From IMG/VR virus record IMGVR_UViG_3300041409_000263, positions 1 through 42,160 of that record: 42,160 bases of DNA, one strand, 5' to 3'. Positions 38,720 through 42,160 of this stretch are shown here, in pieces. This stretch comes from a virus. The notes under the pieces are model-generated. The model saw nothing but the letters and a program-made list of their open reading frames with translations. It did not search any database and was not told the DNA's origin. Position 1 is the stretch's first letter. Each line of letters begins with the position of its first letter. A program made the position numbers and the translations under genes.

Positions 38720-39097
38720 ATGAACGCAGGGAAAGTCGGCGAGCGCATCCGCTCCGCACGTCAGAGACTCGGCTGGGACCGCGAACGACTCGCCGCGGAA
38801 CTCACCGCACTAGGTGGCAGACCCATCACCACGAGAACCATCGACAACTGGGAGAACGGACGCACCTACCCACGCGACCGCCTCGGCGCCCTCGAACGGC
38901 TCCTCGGAGTCGACCTCCGCGACGGCCGGGCCCTCGACATACCCGTCCCGAGGGCCGGCCGGGAGATCGTCGTCAGACTCCACGTCCAGGGCAGTCTCAC
39001 CGATGAGGCAATCCAGAGGGCCACGACCGCAGCGCAGGCCGTGGTCGATGCCGTGATTGCCATGGAAACGGCCGACAACGACCCGGAAGGGCAGTAA
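38720..39097 (+). CDS. Phage repressor, XRE family HTH
   Basis: From ATG 38720 the product is 125 aa. MNAGKVGERIRSARQRLGWDRERLAAELTALGGRPITTRTIDNWENGRTYPRDRLGALERLLGVDL is an XRE HTH domain with recognition helix TTRTIDNWE. The C-terminus (IVVRLHVQGSLTDEAIQRATTAAQAVVDAVI) is helical, likely dimerising. The open frame also starts at ATG 38672, but that ATG lies inside a promoter-like element and the extra 16 residues cross operator site 3. No LexA-type serine peptidase part is visible, so induction would be RecA-independent or use another route. It is oriented with integrase, as in many actinophages. Confidence 0.8.
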   Translation: MNAGKVGERIRSARQRLGWDRERLAAELTALGGRPITTRTIDNWENGRTYPRDRLGALERLLGVDLRDGRALDIPVPRAGREIVVRLHVQGSLTDEAIQRATTAAQAVVDAVIAMETADNDPEGQ

Positions 39098-39112
39098 CAG
39101 ATAGGCCGTTCG

Positions 39113-39145
39113 GGTGAGTACCTAGTGAACGATCATGTACTCACC
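39113..39145. repeat. Inverted repeat after repressor gene (GGTGAGTAC ... GTACTCACC)
   Basis: A 9-bp perfect inverted repeat with a 15-base loop in the 104-bp gap between repressor and the small gene before integrase. It may terminate the repressor transcript or bind a regulator. A second pair, ACGATCATG (39129-39137) and CATGATCGT (39201-39209), spans the next start codon. Confidence 0.55.
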
Positions 39146-39201
39146 GTAACCTCAGGGTCGCTCGGTCGTTGGTCACCTTCCGTCCCCCGGAGGTTCAAAA
39201 C

Positions 39202-39360
39202 ATGATCGTCAGATCCGCCGACATGGCCCCTCGCATCGCCCTAGTGACCACCGGCACCGACACGTGGCTCGTCTTTCAGCGCGGCCTCCTCCCCAACGAC
39301 GTAGAGGAGGAGCTCGACATCATCCTCAGTGACGTCGAGCTGGTCGAAACGGGCGACTGA
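39202..39360 (+). CDS. Small acidic protein coupled to integrase
   Basis: The product is 52 aa from ATG 39202 with GGAGG at 39189-39193, an 8-base spacer. The longer frame from 39169 lacks a site. MIVRSADMAPRIALVTTGTD is followed by LVFQRGLLPNDVEEELDIILSDVELVE. The stop overlaps the integrase ATG (TGATG), so translation is coupled. An integrase-modulating role is possible but unproved. Confidence 0.7.
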   Translation: MIVRSADMAPRIALVTTGTDTWLVFQRGLLPNDVEEELDIILSDVELVETGD

Positions 39361-40559
39361 TGCCTTGGATCCGCAAGCTGCCATCCGGGAAGTGGAACGC
39401 CGTCGTCCGGCTCCCCAACGGGAAACGCGCGTCGAGAACCGACCCCCTCAAGGGTGTGGTGAAGCGGTGGGCCGACGACCTGGAATCTGCCGTCCGGAGC
39501 GGTGACTGGCTCGACCCGTCCGCCGGCAAGGTGACCGTCGCGGCGTTCCACGACCAGTGGTGGCCGTGGCCGGGCCGGAAGGGCCAGCCGCTGTCGGACC
39601 ACACGGTGCGGAACTACGAGCAGCAGTGGCGGCTCCGCGTCGAGCCGTACTGGGGGCGGTGGCAGTTGTCGGCGGTCCAGCGCAAGGACGTGGCCGACTG
39701 GTGCGACCAGATGAACCGCTCCACCCGCATCACCCACACCGACCACCCGTCGAAGATCATCGACGGGTCGAAGCTGGCGACGTACGAGGCCGACGGGTGG
39801 GAAGACGTCGGCCGGGCGACGCGCGTCAACGAGATCTCCCGCACCATGTTCGCGTCGCTGCTCCGCGTCGCCGCCGAGAAGGGCGTCATCCGGGCGAACC
39901 CCGCGGACGGGGTGTACCCGGCGAAGCCGCTCGTAGCGCCGCCCCGCTGGTTCACCAAGGACGAGGCCGCCCGAATCTTGGCGTCGGTGCGATCGGATGT
40001 GGACCGGCTGATGGTGGAGTTCAACCTGCTGGCCGGGCTGCGGTGGGGTGAACTCGCGGCACTGCGCGGAATGCGGATCGACCAGCTGCGTGGCGTGGTG
40101 GTGGTGCAGGACGTGCTGATGTACGACGGGAAGCTGCGGCCGTACCCGAAGGAGCACCACTCGCAGCGGGAGGTGCCGATCCCGCCGCACCTGCTGGCAC
40201 GGATGAAGGCGCGCGTGGGGGATGACCTGACGAGGTGGCTGTTCCCGGCCCCCGCCGGCGGGCCGCTGCTGTACGCGAACTGGTATGCGCGGGTGTGGGT
40301 TCCGGCGCTGGCGAAAGCGCAGGTGCAGGGGACGCCGCATCACATGAGGCACACGGCGGCGTCGTGGCTGGTGCAGGACGGCGTGGACTTGGGGCGGGTG
40401 CAGAGGCTGCTGGGGCACGCGTCGTACACGACGACGCAGCGGTACGCGCATCTGGCGCCGGATTACCACGGCGCGATCACGGATTCTTGGCGCCGTGACA
40501 CACAGGTGACACACGAGCCGCCTGAGGAGGCGGCGGGTGAGGGCCCGCAGGGGTCCTGA
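39360..40559 (+). CDS. Tyrosine recombinase (phage integrase)
   Basis: The product is 399 aa. An AP2-like arm-binding N-terminus (IRKLPSGKWNAVVRLPNGKRASRT, 4-27) is followed by a SAM-like core-binding domain (about 58-170). The catalytic domain has Arg228 (AGLRWGE), Lys264 region, His327-x-x-Arg330 (PHHMRHT), His353 (LLGHAS) and Tyr362 (RYAHL), all present. The gene is adjacent to a tRNA fragment at 40573, the expected attachment site. It is complete and should be active. The gene is coupled to the small upstream protein. Confidence 0.95.
   Translation: MPWIRKLPSGKWNAVVRLPNGKRASRTDPLKGVVKRWADDLESAVRSGDWLDPSAGKVTVAAFHDQWWPWPGRKGQPLSDHTVRNYEQQWRLRVEPYWGRWQLSAVQRKDVADWCDQMNRSTRITHTDHPSKIIDGSKLATYEADGWEDVGRATRVNEISRTMFASLLRVAAEKGVIRANPADGVYPAKPLVAPPRWFTKDEAARILASVRSDVDRLMVEFNLLAGLRWGELAALRGMRIDQLRGVVVVQDVLMYDGKLRPYPKEHHSQREVPIPPHLLARMKARVGDDLTRWLFPAPAGGPLLYANWYARVWVPALAKAQVQGTPHHMRHTAASWLVQDGVDLGRVQRLLGHASYTTTQRYAHLAPDYHGAITDSWRRDTQVTHEPPEEAAGEGPQGS
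40494..40515 (+). repeat. 22-bp direct repeat, left copy (near integrase end)
   Basis: CGTGACACACAGGTGACACA... lies in the last codons of integrase. It differs from the copy at 40734-40755 at two positions. The two flank the attachment core, in the same orientation. Confidence 0.8.
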
Positions 40560-40572
40560 CCTGCGGCGATAG

Positions 40573-40619
40573 TGGTGCCCCCGGCAGGATTCGAACCTGC
40601 GGCCTACCGCTTAGGAGGC
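40573..40619 (-). other. Attachment-site core: 3' part of tRNA-Arg(CCU)-like gene
   Basis: On the minus strand this holds an anticodon loop CTCCTAA, the anticodon-stem 3' side, a variable region, the T-arm (GCAGG TTCGAAT CCTGC), the acceptor 3' strand and CCA. The 5' half of a tRNA is absent: sequence beyond 40619 cannot pair with the acceptor or D arm. Such a 3' fragment next to integrase marks an attL/attR (or attP) site, with crossover likely at the anticodon loop. The intact tRNA should be at the other end of the element. Confidence 0.85.
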
Positions 40620-40931
40620 ACTTCCGGACTGCGGGTGGTGGAGCGTGGTGGAGTGTCTTGGCTGGTGGGAGGTGCCGTGCCACGTCGGGTCACGCTCCAG
40701 GACCCGTCAAGGTCCTCCACCGCCATTCGGCCTCGTGACACACCGGTGACTCACGTTCCGGCGGGTGTAGCGTCAGGGTGTCCGTCGCGATGGGACTGCT
40801 CAGCCGCGCCGCTTCCCGGCCAAGGGGGAGCGGCGCGGTGGCGTATGCGGAGCTACAGGCCGAGTTGCCCGGACGCGGGTGACGCCCACCGGGACGACCG
40901 GTCGTAGCCGCGGAGGGGAACCAGCTCGCCG
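40620..40931. other. 312-bp region without a supported gene, between attachment core and second element
   Basis: An open frame on the plus strand across the tRNA fragment (40572-40907) has no start signal and reads through structural RNA sequence, so it is not counted. The region contains GTGGTGGAG twice near 40634-40655 and the 22-bp repeat copy at 40734-40755. No promoter is clear. Confidence 0.6.
40734..40755 (+). repeat. 22-bp direct repeat, right copy
   Basis: 20 of 22 bases are identical to 40494-40515. It could be an integrase arm site or a remnant of the end of a related integrase gene. Confidence 0.75.
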
Positions 40932-41132
40932 TCAGGCATCGGAATTGAGCTCTAGCCCGGCGCCGATGACGTGCTCGCGAATCCAGTCCTCACACTTCTC
41001 TTTCGAGTCGAACCAGACATCGAAGCACGGGATGTGACCGGTCCCGGTCTCCAAGCACGGCTGCCAGACGTAGGGCGGGACCCCATCCTCGTCGTCGACG
41101 TCGGCGAACCAGTGGCTCACGCCGCCGCCCAC
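40932..41132 (-). CDS. Small acidic protein of the neighbouring element, unknown
   Basis: The product is 66 aa: VSHWFADVDDEDGVPPYVWQPCLETGTG, then CFDVWFDSKEKCEDWIREHVIG. An aromatic/acidic small protein, downstream of the HTH gene with a 16-bp overlap. No function recognised. Confidence 0.6.
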   Translation of the reverse strand: MGGGVSHWFADVDDEDGVPPYVWQPCLETGTGHIPCFDVWFDSKEKCEDWIREHVIGAGLELNSDA

Positions 41133-41338
41133 CGCAGCAGGGACTTGGCGCTGTCGAGGCGACAGTCGAGCACGCCTTCCTCCACGCGCATCATCGTGGA
41201 CGCAGCGACCCCCGCCTCGTCGGCTGCCCGGCGCAGACTCAAGCCCTTGCGGCGCCGGGCCTCACGGATGATCAGGGGCAGGGCGTCGAGAACGGCCAGG
41301 ATCTCGCCGTACGGCGTCGGCGCGGTGCGGTCACTCAC
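41117..41338 (-). CDS. Small XRE-type HTH protein of the neighbouring element
   Basis: The product is 73 aa from GTG 41338, overlapping the second integrase stop by 8 bp. EILAVLDALPLIIREARRRKGLSLRRAADEAGVAASTMMRVEEGVLDCRLDSAKSLLRWA is a compact helix-turn-helix (recognition helix near AASTMMRVE). It may regulate its element or act in excision. Confidence 0.75.
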   Translation of the reverse strand: MSDRTAPTPYGEILAVLDALPLIIREARRRKGLSLRRAADEAGVAASTMMRVEEGVLDCRLDSAKSLLRWAAA

Positions 41339-42160
41339 GGTTCGTCTCCTTCGGGGCGGGGGACCAGGGGAAGTGGAGGCGGCCGGTCGCGTCGAGCTTC
41401 GCCCGCTCACCGCGGCGGTCGTACCGGGACGTGGTAGTCGGGGAGGCGTGCCCGGCCATGTGCTGGACGGTGGCAATGTCGGCGCCGGCGTCGAGGAGGT
41501 TGCCGATCCAGGTGCGGCGGGCGTCGTGGGGGGAGAACGCGGCGGCCAGCCCCGCTTCTTGGCCGCGGATGATGAACCGTTCGTGGACGGCTTGGGTGGT
41601 GATGCCGCGGACGGTGACGCGCCCGGCCTTGTTGACGGGGCAGAACAGGGCGCCCGGGTCGGAGCTGCGGATGTCGAGCCAGTCGCGGACCGCGGCAAGG
41701 CTGCCGCCTTGGACGTACGCGGTGCGCTGCTTCCGACGCTTCGCCTTCCGAACCTTGATCTCGCCTGTCTCAGTGTTGAGGTCATCGAGTTCGATGCTGA
41801 CGAGTTCGCCGACGCGGAGCCCGGCGCCGAAGAGGACGCCGAGCATGGCTCCGTCGCGGAGGCCGATGGGCTTGCGGTCGCGCTGGCACACGTTGACGAG
41901 GGCGTGGATTTCGCCGGTGTCGACGTGCCGGCCGGCGGGTAGCCGGGTTTCGGTCAGGTTTTCGATGTCGGCGGCGCGCTGGTAGTCCTCGGCGGTCATG
42001 AGGCCGAGCCGCCACGCTTCTTTGAGGACGCCGCGGAGCGCGGATAGGTGCTTGTTGACGGTGGCGGGGGCCATGCCTTCGGTGAGGTGGGCGCGGAGGG
42101 CTTGGGTGTGTTGGTAGCGGAGTTGGTGCCAGGGGAAGGTTTGTGCGGTGTGTTGTCCGT
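41331..42160 (-). CDS. Second tyrosine recombinase, N-terminus cut by window edge
   Basis: The visible 276 codons run from a core-binding domain (ATVNKHLSALRGVLKEAWRLGLM) into a full catalytic domain. LFGAGLRVGELVSIELDDL has the first Arg, VRKAKRRKQRTAYV the beta-strand Lys, FSPHDARRTWIGNLLDAGADIATVQHMAGHASPTTTSRYDRRG the His-x-x-Arg, His and Tyr. The start is beyond 42160. It is unlike the phage integrase in sequence and faces it across the tRNA fragment, so it probably belongs to another integrated element or to host DNA. Confidence 0.88.
   Translation of the reverse strand, partial: GQHTAQTFPWHQLRYQHTQALRAHLTEGMAPATVNKHLSALRGVLKEAWRLGLMTAEDYQRAADIENLTETRLPAGRHVDTGEIHALVNVCQRDRKPIGLRDGAMLGVLFGAGLRVGELVSIELDDLNTETGEIKVRKAKRRKQRTAYVQGGSLAAVRDWLDIRSSDPGALFCPVNKAGRVTVRGITTQAVHERFIIRGQEAGLAAAFSPHDARRTWIGNLLDAGADIATVQHMAGHASPTTTSRYDRRGERAKLDATGRLHFPWSPAPKETNRE

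Noticed and set aside
40573-40619. A complete tRNA-Arg gene
   Set aside because: Only the 3' part from the anticodon loop is present. The sequence beyond 40619 does not supply a matching acceptor 5' strand or D-arm.
40572-40907. 111-codon plus-strand frame across the tRNA fragment
   Set aside because: The first part translates tRNA sequence, there is no ribosome binding site, and composition is atypical.

Overview
The window is most of an integrated temperate phage (or its near-identical phage form) from a very high-GC actinobacterium. The evidence is the strong G/C third-position bias, the frequent GTG starts, and gene families that are typical of actinobacteriophages: a WhiB-like regulator, an SPP1-type portal next to a MuF-like head protein, tape measure, an HNH endonuclease beside the terminase, and many tiny overlapping zinc-motif genes. 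The genus cannot be fixed from sequence alone. The left end of the element is outside the window. No recognisable endolysin/holin pair is visible, so the lysis genes probably lie further left.

Layout from right to left, the direction in which nearly all genes are transcribed. (1) 40.9-42.2 kb: a second tyrosine recombinase (cut by the window edge), a small HTH protein and a small acidic protein, all pointing toward an attachment-like site. (2) 40573-40619: the 3' part of a tRNA-Arg(CCU)-like gene, the likely attachment core, 14 bp beyond the end of the phage integrase (39360-40559). (3) 37.9-39.4 kb: the lysis/lysogeny control region. A rightward repressor-small protein-integrase group faces a leftward Cro-like/membrane/excisionase-like group. 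The two are separated by promoters and three copies of an 18-bp operator. (4) 23-37.9 kb: a long leftward early operon of more than 40 small genes, almost all joined by ATGA, GTGA or TGATG stop-start overlaps. It carries recombination functions (RecT-like annealing protein, PD-(D/E)XK exonuclease, RuvC-like resolvase), a WhiB-like protein, a replication initiator with iteron-like palindromes inside its own gene, a HIT-family protein, a circularly permuted NlpC/P60-like protein, and many unrecognised small proteins.

(5) 22.5-23.5 kb: HNH endonuclease, a P-loop kinase-like protein, then a 209-bp non-coding region with two GTGAC/GTCAC palindromes. This leads into the packaging genes, so it is a candidate cos/packaging start. 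(6) 15.2-22.5 kb: small-terminase-like protein, large terminase, portal, MuF-like protein, scaffold, gpD-like decoration protein, lambda gpE-like major capsid protein and a small head protein, closed by a strong GC hairpin. (7) 10-15.1 kb: an accessory structural cassette between head and connector genes: a head-fibre-like protein, a GH26-like glycosidase, a LamG-like low-complexity protein and a CBM/SGNH-esterase/collagen-like fibre. (8) 0-10 kb: connector proteins, tail terminator, tail tube, a tail assembly chaperone with a -1 programmed frameshift, tape measure, a lone opposite-strand membrane gene, distal tail proteins and the beginning of a receptor-side protein.

Together these make a siphovirus with a long non-contractile tail that integrates by a tyrosine recombinase. 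It encodes its own initiator and recombination module but no visible polymerase or primase. The most notable points are the compact repressor/Cro switch with mirrored promoters, the palindrome cluster inside the initiator gene, the repeated gene-boundary sequence in the early operon, the carbohydrate-active structural proteins, and the two convergent integrases flanking one tRNA fragment.
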